The position numbers were made by a program, and so were the translations under genes. The notes below the pieces were generated by a model that worked only from the letters and a program-made list of their open reading frames with translations, ran no database searches and had not been told where the DNA came from. A DNA stretch of 64,000 nt from Megaleporinus macrocephalus. Lineage: Eukaryota > Chordata > Actinopteri > Characiformes > Anostomidae. This document shows, in pieces, positions 12,621-25,299 of this stretch (position 1 is its first letter; every line of letters begins with the position of its first letter). The stretch covers positions 17,801,524-17,865,523 of the forward strand of contig CM038716.1 in assembly GCA_021613375.1 (NCBI GenBank). The letters run 5' to 3'.

Positions 12621-13200
12621 CTGTTAACAGTATCTCGTATGCACTATAAACCACAGATTCGGTTAGCGCGCAGACGCCGCCTGAAATATATCTCCATCAT
12701 TTCTTTAGTCACTTTCTTTAGTCTGTATCTCTTACCAGAAGAAAGCCTCACTTGTGGGATCCAGTTGAGCGATGTCAGGCATATCAGCGGTATATCAGCC
12801 ACAGAAGTGAATCAGCACACTCCTTTCTTCAGGGCCACAATGAGGCCTCATTTCTAACCATTTCAGCTGAAGCGATTCCGAGGCGACGACTGTGCAGAAC
12901 TGCGCTGTGTGATATCTCTGCGGATCTCTAGAAAGAGTTTCAGCAGACGGGGCCCGGTCATGGCGAGAGATGCTTCTGATGTAAGGAGGGTTTTGCTATG
13001 TCTCATCTTATTTGCCCCATTACCCTCAGCCCTGCTGCCTCTGAGAGATGGAGCAGCTATTCACAATCACTGTCCATTAGTTGACTTTCTTAGTGTACAT
13101 CTAGCTAAATCTCACCTTGCAGCCTCTGGTCAAAGCACGTTGGAGAAACTTTTCATTGTGTGAACATTTCATAATGTATAAGCCAATACAAATGGTTCCA
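12621..13200. other. Gene-free stretch
   Basis: Only short frames (84 codons at most) without recognisable domains occur here. I see no repeat. Confidence 0.45.
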
Positions 13201-13204
13201 AATT

Positions 13205-13560
13205 TCTTAGAACCTGTTTACACCTGCACATGTCATCCATTTTGAGTACCAGGAATATATCTCGTTGAGGCCCAGCCACATAACAATGCAAGTGTTAGCG
13301 CACCCAGGGCGCATTGAAAACAAATCCGTTCACTCCTACCACTTGAGGAGATGGTCTGAGACACTTCTGAGACACATTTTATGGCAGTGTGAACACATCG
13401 ACAACCAAAACCTCTCCAAGTACAACCAGAACTCTCCATGCAGTACATCACTGGGCATGTGACCTCTGTCTGCGAGGAAGATAACCATTAAAGACACACT
13501 TGGTTGGGGACCAGACAAAACAAAATACTTAACAGCAATATGGATGGACAATTGGTAATT
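13205..13560. mobile_element. Non-autonomous DNA transposon fragment
   Basis: The block begins with 'cctgtttacacctg' near 13213. It continues with 'gtgaacacatcgacaacc', 'caaccagaactctccatgc' and 'gacctctgtctgcgagg' at about 13389-13479. I recognise these as parts of a repeated teleost element whose ends carry the 'gtttacacctgg' motif. No transposase remains. The right boundary is uncertain. Confidence 0.6.
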
Positions 13561-14690
13561 GATTGACACGTAATAAACAGATTGTATAGCCAGTATTTTA
13601 GCTAGCTAGCACAACAGTGAATCCAGCCGCCTGAGTTTTAGTACATTTTGAAAGAATGTGATCTATAATTTACTAAAACTTCAATTAGATTAGCTGGCAA
13701 CTTGAACTAAATAAGCTATTATGTTCTTTGTTCTGTCCATCAAGATGAAGTTTTTCTAGAATGATAGGCTTGTTATTTGAAGCCATATCGAACCTTATGC
13801 CATTGCAAACTGCGGGAGAACTCAATTGCAGTAATGGTCTAACCTAGTTCTGAATCAAATAACAAATTAGTCTGTATATTTACTCCTGGGAAGGTATAGC
13901 TCTTTGAGGTCCATTCTCTATCTCTCTCTCTCTTTCACTCTTGCACACTCTCATCCTGTTTATTCTAGACCCCCTGCTTGATGGAACATTAATGACTTTG
14001 CAAGTGCACCCAGAGAACAGACATCTTATGTGTCTTAGGCACGTTACATAGTAAGTGTCAGTTAAGGCCTTAAGCCCTATTTCTGCTAATGATGTTGGAA
14101 ATAATGTGATGGATAACACAGGAACTGCTGGCATCTGCTGCCCACCAGAAATTCTGTATTCCGCAGCACAGGCCATGAAAGTGTGCATGTGCGCATTCAG
14201 TAAGTTGTGCCCAAATGAGTTAAATTCGAGACGCTCCTGAGTGCTCTTAAAGCGGCATGGCGTGCGGTCACGCCTCATTAGGAAGCTGGCTGGCGCAGCA
14301 GGCTGTGTTGGTCCATTAGTAGGCGGCCAGGCCTGCTTGGGGCTTGGGCCGGCCAACAGCATCTGGGAGAGGGAGTGCTAGAACACCTCTACTAATGGAT
14401 GGCGCAAACACGGTGGAAGCGAGCAGAAGCATATGCTCCTTGTCTCAGACTTCCTGAAAATAAGAACACCGCGTTCAAGATGTGTTTGATGCCCAAAGTT
14501 GGCTTGTTTAGTTTTGTATGAGAGTTATGACTTTAATCTGGTTAACTAGACATCATTCGGCAAGCTGCGTGTCCATGACCTCAAACACTTGCCTCAAATT
14601 ATGTCCAGATGTTAAGTAATTCCAAAAAAAGTAATCTCAAATAGGCTTATGACACTGGATGACAATGCTATCATTAAAGATATATACCAC
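13561..14690. other. Gene-free stretch with spaced inverted repeat
   Basis: No gene is supported; the 160-codon minus-strand frame at 13880-14362 has no recognisable domain and includes a translated GA-type simple repeat. An 11-bp inverted pair TCCATTAGTAG / CTACTAATGGA sits at 14312-14322 and 14389-14399 around a GC-rich centre (ggcctgcttggggcttgggc). The rest is ordinary unique sequence. Confidence 0.4.
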
Positions 14691-14698
14691 TAAAACAG

Positions 14699-14820
14699 CA
14701 ACTTGCTAAAAACATAGCACAGACCAGCATGTGCTTGACCAGCAGTCTGGGGTAAGTAATGATTTAGGCATGCAGTTTCCGCAGTTTGCTAAAAACATCG
14801 GCTAAATTCTGAGGTAAGGC
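14699..14820. repeat. Fragment related to the 33.7 kb repeat
   Basis: The words 'acttgctaaaaacatagcac' followed by 'agaccagcatgt' match 'acttgctaaaaagaaaagca' plus 'gagaccaggatgt' at 33721-33752. The two are probably relics of one interspersed family containing 'accagcat' words. Confidence 0.5.
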
Positions 14821-15424
14821 AAGAATTGTCTAAACTTGGCTTAATGCAGAATCTGTAAAGCTGTACTCCCCTGCAGGAGTGCTATATGTATTGGGTAGTT
14901 AGGATGACCAACAGAGGCCTTAAAAAATGAGCAAATATTAGCATAAAAGTGATCGGGCCTGCACCTAAAACATGTGTGAGCAATGTCGGTGGAGCATCAT
15001 GTCTCAAATTCCTAATGAAAAATCTGGCAATAGCAAAGGAAGGAAACACAGAATACAGAAAAGAAACAGTATGTTACCCATTATTACACACAGAAAGGTG
15101 GCTGTAGTCATGTGTTGTGGATATTACCTTGTTGGATTAGTCTATAGTGAAATAGGCTACCTTTGGCTACCTTTGCACCCCTACCATTAGATATTCAGCA
15201 TTTGCAGTATTTACACCGTAATCAATTCAGGCAAAGTTTTAGCAAGCTATTCATACTAAACCGGTTTCCCTTCTCCGGCCTGGTGCCAGACCCAACAGAT
15301 GTAACTCAGCAGCCCCGGACCAGCCCTAGTCCCAGTTAAAAAAGGAGGTGAGCAGCACTGTGTTGAATGCCAGGTCATCTTTGGGATTTATTTATTTATT
15401 ATTATTTACTTTAAAATATTAAAT
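14821..15424. other. Gene-free stretch
   Basis: I see nothing recognisable except AT-rich sequence just before the retroelement tail at 15.43 kb. Confidence 0.5.
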
Positions 15425-15575
15425 CATCCATCAATCCACCATCTTCTGTTTTATCACGCTAGTCGGGGTCAAGGGTTGGGCTGGAGCCAATTAGTGTCAT
15501 CAAGCAAGGCAGGATACACCATTGACAGGTTGCCAGTCCATCAAATGGCCAACACACACTCACCTACAGGCATTC
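15425..15575. mobile_element. LINE/SINE 3-prime tail fragment
   Basis: Words such as 'catccatcaatccaccatct', 'ggggtcaagggttgggctgg', 'aggcaggatacacc' and 'ggttgccagtccatca' match the shared 3-prime tail of teleost L2-type LINEs and the SINEs that use it. The consensus reads roughly 'gggtcgcgggg...ctggagcc...caggatacaccctggacaggtcgccagtccat'. It is diverged and truncated, with no reverse-transcriptase sequence. The exact family is not resolved. Confidence 0.7.
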
Positions 15576-15999
15576 AAAAACAAGTTCCATTCAAGAACTA
15601 CCATTAAGCTTACATGTAAACAGGTAAAAGATAATCCTTAGCATATTTCTAAGTACCAGTCTTGTACTAAATAGTGAATATCACTATATGCAGAAGGTTA
15701 TGTGGCTGCCTGCACACTGTTATATTTAGGGTTGGGGTGACCTGCGGTGGAAGGACGGTGGGGGCCCAATGTGACATCGTTTCATGGGGCACAAATTCTC
15801 TGGTGGTGCCCCAAGGGCAAACTACCTCACAGGCTCAGCTGAGACACTGAGATATGTACACACAACTTTGTGTGAACACGTTCTGCAAGAATCTGCAGTA
15901 TCTGCACGAACCTGCATTATGGTCTTGCTGATTTAACCCCCCGTATGATGTGCATTAGAGCAGGCAATGTGCCCTAGCTCTTCCTTAATCAGAATAAGG
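15576..15999. other. Gene-free stretch
   Basis: Unique sequence with no recognisable gene or repeat. Confidence 0.5.
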
Positions 16000-17420
16000 A
16001 GCTTTTAGCCCAGGGGAGAATTAATACTCATGTATAGCAACATGAGGCAGCGGGGTAGCCAGTAATCCTAATCAAATGCTTGATTAGGAGCTGGGCTCTT
16101 GAAACTGCATTGCATGAGAAAAGCTTAAATGTTCCTAACTTTGACAAGACTTTCAGGGTAAAAAAAAAAAAAAAGGGTTTGCACAACATATGTGTATTTT
16201 TGGTATGTGCCATGGGAAACGATTCCATTTGAAAGTAAACATGCCAGAGGTAAGGAGGAAATTATTCCCCCTGTTTTTTTTCTCTGAATACAAAATCCAA
16301 TATATCAAAGCAGTGCCCTGGCAAGACATGTTAAATAGACACCTGTTTTCATTTAGATTGGCCATCTAAATGAAAACCTCTCCCAGGTCCTCTTTCCCCT
16401 ATTATTCCTGCCAACCTGAAGAAAAGAGCAATGACCTGAAGGGCTGAGATTACAGAAAGACTGCGCTGATGTCTCCGGTGTGTGTCTGACAGACTGCAGG
16501 AGAGCTGCAGAAAGCAGGCCAAAATTACTGGATTCATAATTCATATTCCATTGGTCCTGTTCACCACAGCATCCATCAGTCCATGGAGCAAGCTCTCTCG
16601 ATCTCTCTCGCTCTCTCTCTTTCTGGCAGATGTCAGACTAGGGATTACTTTCCAGATGGCTGCCACTAAACTTCAGCGTTAATCATGGTCAACACCTCCT
16701 CTCTCAGGAGGTAATGATGGCAACCTACTTTCTCTGCTCCTGTTTGATCCCTTCTTCAGCCTGCTCTCCACTCTTTCACCAACACGCCCCTCTCTCCTCC
16801 CAGAAGAGTATGCCCCAGCCCTCATGTGTTTCCCCACAGAGAGCTAGGAGTCATGGATGTCTCCGCAAAAAGATGCATGATGGGAAAAAAAACCTGTGAA
16901 ATGGAACATTAACTCGGCTTCTGCAGAACGTAATCTGGTATATTAAGAGATTAGCAGCAGGCCTCTTAAGCAAACAGAGAATGTTTGCATTTCTTAACGG
17001 ACCCACTTGACCTACAGAGCATGCAGTACTGCTTTGTTGCATAAACATGTAGAGGGCTAAATTAGGGCTGATGCTAACATACTGCCATTCCATCACAGGA
17101 AGGCATCGAGTAAATAGACCAGATGCATGTTTTACAGCCTACATCATCATGCCTAGTGCATAAGCAAACAAGCGCAGCACTAATGTATTCTGGCATTTTC
17201 ATAGAACAGTGTCCTCGTCGTGTCCTTTTCTGGTTAAGTTCATTGTATACGCTTGACACTTGCTGGGTAAAATGAGCGCAGTGCTATCTCCCAGAATTGT
17301 CTTCTGAATAAATTTATTTGCATTACGGCTCCTTGGGACCAGGTACAGCTCAAGTACTTAATTGGCATTTTAACAGCACAGACAACATTATTATACTCGC
17401 CAAGGACACAAAACAATGAC
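16000..17420. other. Regulatory-like blocks, no gene
   Basis: No frame exceeds 81 codons. The parts at 16360-16700 and 17300-17420 are complex and evenly composed. 'ctcaagtacttaattggc' near 17349 resembles an NKX-type site next to a homeodomain core. A (TC)n run at about 16597-16622 and a poly-A of about 15 near 16160 are simple sequence. I infer possible conserved elements. Confidence 0.35.
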
Positions 17421-19139
17421 TGCTGTCTGACAATCCTTCCATTAGGCTACATATTTTCTTATCACTACCTGTTTATTGTCATTATGTTATTTCTTTCAAC
17501 GTAATTTTCTACCATACCCCACAATGTATTACACAGATGTCTATAGGCAGTATTTTTCTTGTCTGAGAGATTTACCTTAACAGGTAAAAAATAAAGCATC
17601 CCCTGACATTATAATAAAACCATTCATTGCATTCTGTGAATACAAATTGCTGCACCTAGTATGGGCGGCTGGGGTCCTCTGGTTATTTCTGTGTTTAAAA
17701 AAGCCCCAACCAAAGGTGTGGCATATCTGGGACCATAGAAGAATGACTGTAGTTTTTAATGGAACTTGGAAAGATGAGTCACCTTGTATTTACAATGATA
17801 TTACATCAGATTAGAAGAGCAAGTATGTGGCTCAGTCAACCAAGGACAGTCATGTCTAGACGCATACTTGGAAGTAAGTGCAGCTGATAAAAGCAAATGA
17901 TTTTGAGAAAGGAGCAAAATCGGTTCTCAGTTCATTTTTTTAAAGACTACTACAATTCCAAATGACGTGGAAAATAGGTTTTAGATTTGTCAGCTCTAAA
18001 AGCATCGCTGATAACATTTATATTGTCAGAAACACTTTTTCATTTAGGTGTTAGAAGATTTTTAAAAAATATACAGTAGTAGCAGGCACTGTGTGGATTT
18101 TTCTTGAGATTCTTTTCTTTGAGATTAGATATAAAATAATTTATTTGTGTAAGGAAGGAGAAAGTCGAATGAAAATATTTGAAATTTTTGTCGTTGGGCC
18201 TTGGTTAGTTACAGTGAGTGGTGTTGGCTACTGTAGAGTGCAGAGTGACAAGAGATGAAAGGATTGATTAACTATTTAGCCCAAATATGTGATCAGCAGT
18301 CGACAAATAATTCTCCAACTTAGCCAACCCTGAGACCTGATCAGTGATGTAAAACTAGGAGCTATATTGCTGCAGCCCTGCACAGTTCCTCATCTAAACT
18401 CTAGACAGACCTTTTGACTTTTAGCTACAAGACTAAAAGTGCAGGCCCAGTGCAGGGCTGCAGATACCCTGAATGGGATTTCACTGCATGCTCGTTGTTC
18501 CACTTTCCACAAACTGCAGCGGTGAACAGAACACTCCATCAAAAGTTCAATGTTTAAAGCTTTTGCCATCGACTGCAGCGGAATAAACTGGATGTTGTAT
18601 TTTTTGGGAGCCATGAATATCACATTGTTTAATTTGAAAAAAAATATACAGTAATATAAAACAAAAATATAAGAGTACACAAAATCCTCCTGCCTTTCTC
18701 CACCGTATAAAACACTATCAAATGTGGGCACGACAACAACACTGTCGCTGATAAAAATTGCTGATTATAAAAAAGAAAACCACATTCCATTTTTTACCAG
18801 TCATGCTGTCACTGTGCCAACATTTGTGTGGCTTCATGCCACCTTCTGAGTGGCGGTTTATTTAATGCAAACATGTGAATGCAGCAAAACAGTGCAGCCC
18901 TCCCCTCGATTGGCATCAGCCACTAAAAGCATTGATCTGTCTCTATTAGTAACCTTTTCTGCTATCGCCGTCTGTGTTTTCTGTGCTTCATTTTCTGCTG
19001 GTGTTAATAAAAGAGCATTCTCAGGAGAAATCATGGTATCTCCTACGTCTCCTTTTTGCCAAGATGTTACAGAAATGTGGTGCCATTCATTTCCATGTGG
19101 CTTGTAAAACACAAAGTAAAACACATTCTGTGCTGTAAT
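17421..19139. other. AT-rich gene-free stretch
   Basis: No gene, no long simple repeat and no transposon that I recognise. The frames are short (113 codons at most) and lack recognisable domains. Confidence 0.5.
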
Positions 19140-19290
19140 GCACAGGTTTCCAACCCTGATCTTACTCTGAATATTTTAACGTCTTTCCTACTCTCACATG
19201 CCCACTTAAATGCAGGAATGAAGTGCTTAATTAACTAATTACCTGGATTAAGTATAATACAGCAGGAAATACAGAGCAGAAAACACAGAA
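19140..19290. repeat. Possible eroded interspersed-repeat fragment
   Basis: 'aggtttccaaccctgatctt' followed by 'taattacctggattaagt' and 'cagcaggaaatacagagcag' resembles a common teleost repeat whose consensus contains 'ggtctccaaccctggtcct' and 'gattacctggatcaggtgt'. It is heavily diverged, so confidence is limited. Confidence 0.4.
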
Positions 19291-20185
19291 TATTAAGGTT
19301 ACAACTGTTCTAGGAGCAGCGCTTGTTAAGGCCACAACTGCCTGGGAGAGATTTGTAATTCTTTAGGCTACGGAGTGAGGGTAGGTGACACAGACAAAGC
19401 GCATGCATATATTGTAAAAGTATACATCTGGGCTAGAGCTTTTTTATTTTTGCTAAGGCTATGATGCAGCTTTAACAACAACAACAACAGTGCTTTTTGG
19501 AGCTTATGGGTGGATAAAGCAACACAACAACGATGTATGCAAGCTGGAATAGGATGAAGACAGATCTGCATTTGCTGAGGGCAGAGGATTTTGGCTTGGC
19601 AAGTTGGAATAGAGTGCATGAGGGAGGGGGCATATGTTAGAGGAGGAGATGTTCCCATGGTGAGTAGCCTACCTTAGCTTCAAGTGGGGAAAGTCAGCAG
19701 AAATAATGGCCTCCTTCCTTGGCAGTAGACGTTGTACCCAAGCAGCCTGCACTCATCTGCAATGCAAATGTTGAATGTAGTTCAACAAAGCAATTGTTTT
19801 TGCATTACGACTGGACATCTTTACATTCTTCTTTCAGAGCACCTCAGCCTCACATGTGCGTCATGAACGGAGAAAGAAAACAACTGAACTCTCAGGTGAT
19901 AATTTTAGCAGAAGCGAACATAACGTGCATCTAGACTGCACTCCATGTACAAAAGCTCTGTCTCTCCTTTGAAGCATTAGGGCAGTGCTATTTTCACTGC
20001 AGTGCTAAACCACTGTGCCAAATGAGCAGTCCTTAAAAGGCTAAATCAAATTATACAAATGGTCAGTCTGAAATGAATTACTATCCCCACTCTAACATAT
20101 AATGTATAAACACCTTTTTTTAAGTGCACCATGTGTAATTTCTGCAAATAAAGGGCCCTAATATGCCCAGTGAGTCAAACATGAC
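19291..20185. other. Gene-free stretch
   Basis: No supported gene. A CAA-type triplet run (acaacaacaacaac) occurs near 19475. Confidence 0.5.
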
Positions 20186-20420
20186 CTATCATAATGTGGC
20201 TAACATCCCTTAAAGGTGTGCATCTCTGATTTAAACTGCATTCTTATATGTATCTATTCTGCTGAGTCTAACCTCTGGGTTCTAAGCTGTAGCCTTTCCA
20301 AACAACGCATCAGGCCCGCTATTTATGACTTCATTAGTCCTGACATTATGCTCCATTCGTTTTTGCTGCAGCATGCTGAGACTCCGGGCCTAATTATCAG
20401 AGCTTAAATGCCAGAAGGTT
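20186..20420. other. Candidate conserved non-coding element
   Basis: Complex sequence includes 'cgctatttatgacttcatta' and 'cgggcctaattatcagag', giving MEF2-like and homeodomain-like words with no simple repeat. It is a plausible enhancer core, judged by texture only. Confidence 0.35.
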
Positions 20421-21030
20421 AGGAGGACGCACCAGAGACTGAAGAATTAGATTTATTGGTAAATATCAGCACTCCATAACCAATATGCCTTTGATGCCAG
20501 CTGTAACTAAACAATGAGAATCCATTGGTTACTTAGGTGCTTCCCACTGAGTCATTGTATCATTTATAAAATGCTACCTTGCGACTAAAACATCTCGAGA
20601 GGGGATGCAGCAGCCACCTGGATTGCGGATTTATGGTTCAACAAATTGCTCTGTGGAGAATGAATGCTGCTGAAGAGATTGTACTGTAGAGCTTTCAGCA
20701 TTTCAAGGATCCAGGTGTTGTTTTCACTGAAAGCCCCATCCATCCATTCACTTCAGTACTCCTGGAGCAAGTGGGTAAATTATTCTTACAGTAGTGTAGA
20801 TGCCTGGCTTGAAAACACTGAAACCTACACCACTGAAAACTGTTTTTCCTTTAACGCAGTAATTGCACGTTTCATAGCGTAATCTTCACAGTGGGATACA
20901 GTCAACTGCTCTTTGTATAACTGTACTAAAATCCGACGAAGGCCTTGATCATGCAATGCTACATGCTGTGAAGTTTTCTAGTCTTGGGGGAGACGGAATG
21001 TCACCTGTCTGCAAAGCACTCTGTAGGAAA
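20421..21030. other. Gene-free stretch
   Basis: Unique sequence without recognisable features. Confidence 0.5.
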
Positions 21031-21032
21031 AG

Positions 21033-21110
21033 TAGGGCTGTGACTACTGATTTGTTGTTTAATATTATCTTGAATATTCAAATATTCTATAAAAATGAGA
21101 AAGAACAGAC
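21033..21110. repeat. Possible DNA-transposon end fragment
   Basis: 'tagggctgtgactactgatt' followed by AT-rich 'attcaaatattct' resembles the common fish repeat end 'tagggctgcaactaacgatt'. It is short and diverged. Confidence 0.4.
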
Positions 21111-21201
21111 AAAAAACCCAGATTTTTAGTTATTGTGTAGCTGCATATACTCATTTATATTCATGTTTAATTTATTATTATTTTTAAGCACTATTGCATG
21201 A

Positions 21202-21204
<3 letters not shown>

Positions 21205-21286
<82 letters not shown>
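21205..21286. repeat. (TA)41 microsatellite
   Basis: This is an uninterrupted 82-bp TA run, the first of three such arrays within 900 bp. It can extrude as a cruciform and is hard to assemble. Confidence 0.95.
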
Positions 21287-21290
<4 letters not shown>

Positions 21291-21589
21291 GAATACTAAA
21301 GTGAAAAAGACATCACTGTTAAATCATTATTTCATAGTTTAAATGAAAATGCCTTATCTGGCTTTTTTGATCAGCAGTGAGGGGTGCAGTAGATCAGAAA
21401 CACCATATGTTTAGTTATAGTCTCAAGAATAAAACCAACTTTGTAACACTGGAGGCATGTAGGTTGGTTGCAAGTGTGAAATGTCTATATTTGGGGCAGG
21501 CCAACACTCAAAGCTTAAACAGACAGAGGTCAAAACAAAAGGCAGATCCTTATTCAAAAACTAGAGAGAGGCACTGGAGAGGCATGAAG

Positions 21590-21694
<105 letters not shown>

Positions 21695-22010
21695 CATTCA
21701 ACTGGGAGTAAATAAGTCCTGGATCCAATGATGCAAGTGTGCATGTGTGAGTTGGTGGAGCCAATGAAAGTCCAGTGTAGACTCCCCAGAGGGAGCAATG
21801 GTTTATTAAAGTGTTTTTGTCTATTAAAAAATAAACAAATAAATACAAATAAACATACAAACTATTTAAAACATAATCAATTGTGTTGTTTGTTAGAAGA
21901 ATTCAAAGAACACAGTGAAATTAGTGTAAGCTAACACACGGACAAACATAAAACCAAAGTGAATTGATTTTTTAAAATGCATTATTTTAAAATTAGTGTT
22001 TGTTTGAACA

Positions 22011-22012
<2 letters not shown>
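21695..22012. other. Unique spacer between AT arrays
   Basis: About 320 bp of AT-rich non-coding sequence, including an 'aaataaacaaataaatacaa' A-rich stretch near 21828. Confidence 0.5.

Positions 22013-22094
<82 letters not shown>
22013..22094. repeat. (AT)41 microsatellite
   Basis: This is an uninterrupted 82-bp AT run, matching the first array in length. Confidence 0.95.
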
Positions 22095-22096
<2 letters not shown>

Positions 22097-24375
22097 CAGC
22101 TGGGCTCCACTGTCAAGCCTTATTGCATACGTAGTGCTACTGAATGGTTGGGATAAGATTCAAGTCATCAATATTTATTCAATATTTATACAACTCTCCC
22201 TGATGGTAGACACCAACACCACACAACTACCCCACTAAACAGCCCCATATATATACCCATATATACCTCTTCAAACCAGCACTCCAACTAATAACAAGAT
22301 TTATTGCCTCTCTTACTTCATGTCCAGCGTTCTCTCAGGGGGCTTCCTCATAAGACTGTCTGTTGGTTTCACATTAAAAAAGGGAGGAAAAGGACAGACT
22401 TTGAAGTTACCATCTGATAAGCTACTCTTTAGCCAATGTAATTCATGAATTCATGAATAAAAAGAAAAGTTCATAGACAATTATTCCTGGTCTTAGATCA
22501 CTGCGCAATTCACAACTCTGCCTGTCTTTGCTAAAACCTCTCTCGAGGTTGCTAAGCTAAAGCATCAAAATGGCCCACTCTGAATACTTTGGGTATTGCT
22601 GTGAAGTGAATTGTTCATTCCACAGAGGAAATAGCTGGTCATTTTGTAAAATTTTGAATCCTAACTCACTGACAAGTGATTGATCCATTCACTGAAGTAC
22701 CGTCCACATAACTGACTGAGATTGCTGCGAATGAAGGCAAAGGGCCATGGTTTGGACAGCACATCTGTTTAACTGCCTTCGATTAAGCTTCCATCCATTA
22801 CAGCTTTTAACATCTCTCTTGCATAATGTGCTGTGCTTAACCCTATGGCTAAACAGGAGAGCAGCTTTATCGAGCCCTTTCCTGTTAACAAAAGGATGAT
22901 TATCAGCACACAAACATCCTCCGGCAGACAATTCACAGGCAAAAAAAAAACAATTACATAGCCTCTTTACACCTTATGCGATCAAGCTGTGTTTTACTGG
23001 TGGTACTAGACCAGCAGCGTAAATACCACTTGTAAAATACCCATTAACGGGACTGTCAGCAGGTGCCCGCTAGCCCCAGCAGCAGCCATTGCATAAATGT
23101 CATCTGCCGGTCTAACTACACAGCAGAGCAGCCGCTGAAGGAACGCCTGCCAATGCCAGTTCAGTGAGGGGAAGGTATAATATGGCCCCTGACGCAGCAA
23201 TCAATAGAGTGTGTCTGTAGGGGAGGATTCGGTGTTCCTCTAGGGCCACAGATTGGATCAGCCAGTGTAACTGGAACTGCTGGGCTGGGTGGTGTTGACA
23301 TTAAGCCAGGCTGAGACAGGAACCAAGCCTCTGTTGAGTCACATCTTCCTACACTGTGTCTGTAAGCATCAATGCCACTCACAATTCCCCTCAAGGCCTA
23401 CATCCACTTAGTCTCAGAACCTGCACTGACAGAGGTGCCCTAGCCTACTGATTGAATATCCACACTATCCTCGCCTGCAGTTTTTATCAGTTCAGTGAGA
23501 AATAAGCTTTTGTTTACTATTAAATGCTAGCTAGTCACCATCTTTAACTTGTCTAGTTGAAAGGAGTTATCGGCAAAGAAATGAGATATCTCACCGTGCT
23601 CAATGTAAGTTCTGTCCACATTCCTTTAAATAGTCCTCCTCCCAATTCCACCAACGACTTCATCATTTCAATGCTAGCAAGCATGTGCTCCCTCTGAGAG
23701 ACCACGTGAGATCAATTTTTACATTATTGGAAATAAATGCTCAGGCAATATCCTCAGATAACTCAACATGCTTGGAGGAGAGTGCTAGCTGGCCACAAAG
23801 GTATATATGAGCTAACAGATACCCATGTTGGACAGCATAGCACTGGCTATATTTGGGGGAATGGTATCCTACTTAATCAGAAGAGGCCAATTAGGCTCTG
23901 CTGGATTGTGGAATCACCTAACTTGTCTCCTAACAACTGAGACTTATAGGCAGTTGCACTACTCAGGCTATTTTTTTTGTCGTAGTGGCTCTGTTTTTAT
24001 ACTGCCTTCTACATGTCTAATGCAAAAGTCTGTGCTTTGTTGTTTTGCATGTCTGTTTAATTGCCCTTTCCTGTCAAGGTAGTTGGATCTGATTTACCTT
24101 CAGCCACGACAGACTCGACAGACTCTTTAATGGCAGGCTGGCTTGCAACACTAGCATCCACTTTAGTCCTGAACAGCCATATCCTCCATGACCAACCCCA
24201 AACTCCTGGACTCTCCAACACCCAGGCCTAGAAGAAATGTAGAGGCAGCTCCTCGTCCGATAGCACCAGACTAGCAGGCCTGGGGTAGAAAATGGCAGCT
24301 GGGCATCAGGCCCAACCTTGGCTCTGTACAGGCCCTCTAGTGTTGTACCCACATTCGCTCACACTGAGTGCACTT
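22095..24375. other. Gene-free stretch
   Basis: No supported gene. Frames of up to 92 codons have no recognisable domain. The part at 22770-23160 has the even composition of other regulatory-like blocks. No transposon was recognised. Confidence 0.45.
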
Positions 24376-24563
24376 ACACAGGGGACAGCAATGAAGCTGA
24401 GAAAGATGAAAGAGGTGGCCGTGTTTGCAATCAGAAAGGATGAAACTGAAGTAGACATTAAATGAATGAGAGAAAAGACTGATAGAGACAGTGTGTTACT
24501 GTGTTAAGTGGGGAAGGAGGTGGAGTAAAAGAGGAGAGGGAAGAAAGGAGAGTGAGAGCACAC

Positions 24564-24595
<32 letters not shown>

Positions 24596-24850
24596 GAGGG
24601 AAGCGTCAAAGCGTTCTCCCATTCCTAGCTGTCTCAGTCCTGTCGCTGTGGGTTAATATAAGCGGCACACAATGTTTTAAATAATATACCAGCCTTACAG
24701 ATAAAACGGATAAACATATAAAAGATTCAACAGCCATAGAAGCATGTCATAAGAGAGTTCCACCCAGAGAGACAGAAAGAGAGTCAGTAGAGAGAGACAG
24801 AGTGAGAGAGCGAGAGATGCTAGTGAGGTATACGACAGAGAAAAAGCATG
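24376..24850. repeat. GA-rich tract with (GA)n core
   Basis: The plus strand is purine-rich, with a (GA)n core at about 24563-24598 and further short GA runs near 24765-24815. This is low-complexity sequence. Confidence 0.75.
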
Positions 24851-25295
24851 TACGGCTAACCCTAGTGAACATATGTGTGAATATAAAATAGTGGCTGTTT
24901 AGTGTGTCATAGAGCCTACACATTCTTTGACTTTATTATATAAAATGTTGCATTCTGGCCGGGTTCAACATTAACAATGTATAAGCCAGAGTCTCTATAC
25001 AGCTAATGAACAGCCAAGGGAATAATAAACTAGTAAGCTTTAGGGGGTCAACAATAAACAAACTATAGAGACATTGTAGAATAATGCAAACAGTCTATGT
25101 ACATTGTGTGCACTCATGAGCACACACACACACACAGCTTGGAACTCAGTACCTTCAATCCATCCCTCGTTCAATTAGGGAAGCTGTCTGAGGGTCTCAC
25201 ATCTCCCCCTTAAGGCTGTCAGTCATGTAGTCAGTAGTTGTCACTGCCCTGCCCTAAACCTGTCAGGTGCAGAGGAAGCCATCACAGCTATTGCA
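24851..25295. other. Gene-free spacer with (CA)8
   Basis: AT-rich unique sequence with a (CA)8 run at 25121-25136. No gene was seen. Confidence 0.55.
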
Positions 25296-25299
25296 GCGA

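Noticed and set aside
13880..14362. 160-codon minus-strand frame
   Set aside because: No recognisable domain; it contains a translated GA-type simple repeat and overlaps a 61-codon frame on the plus strand.
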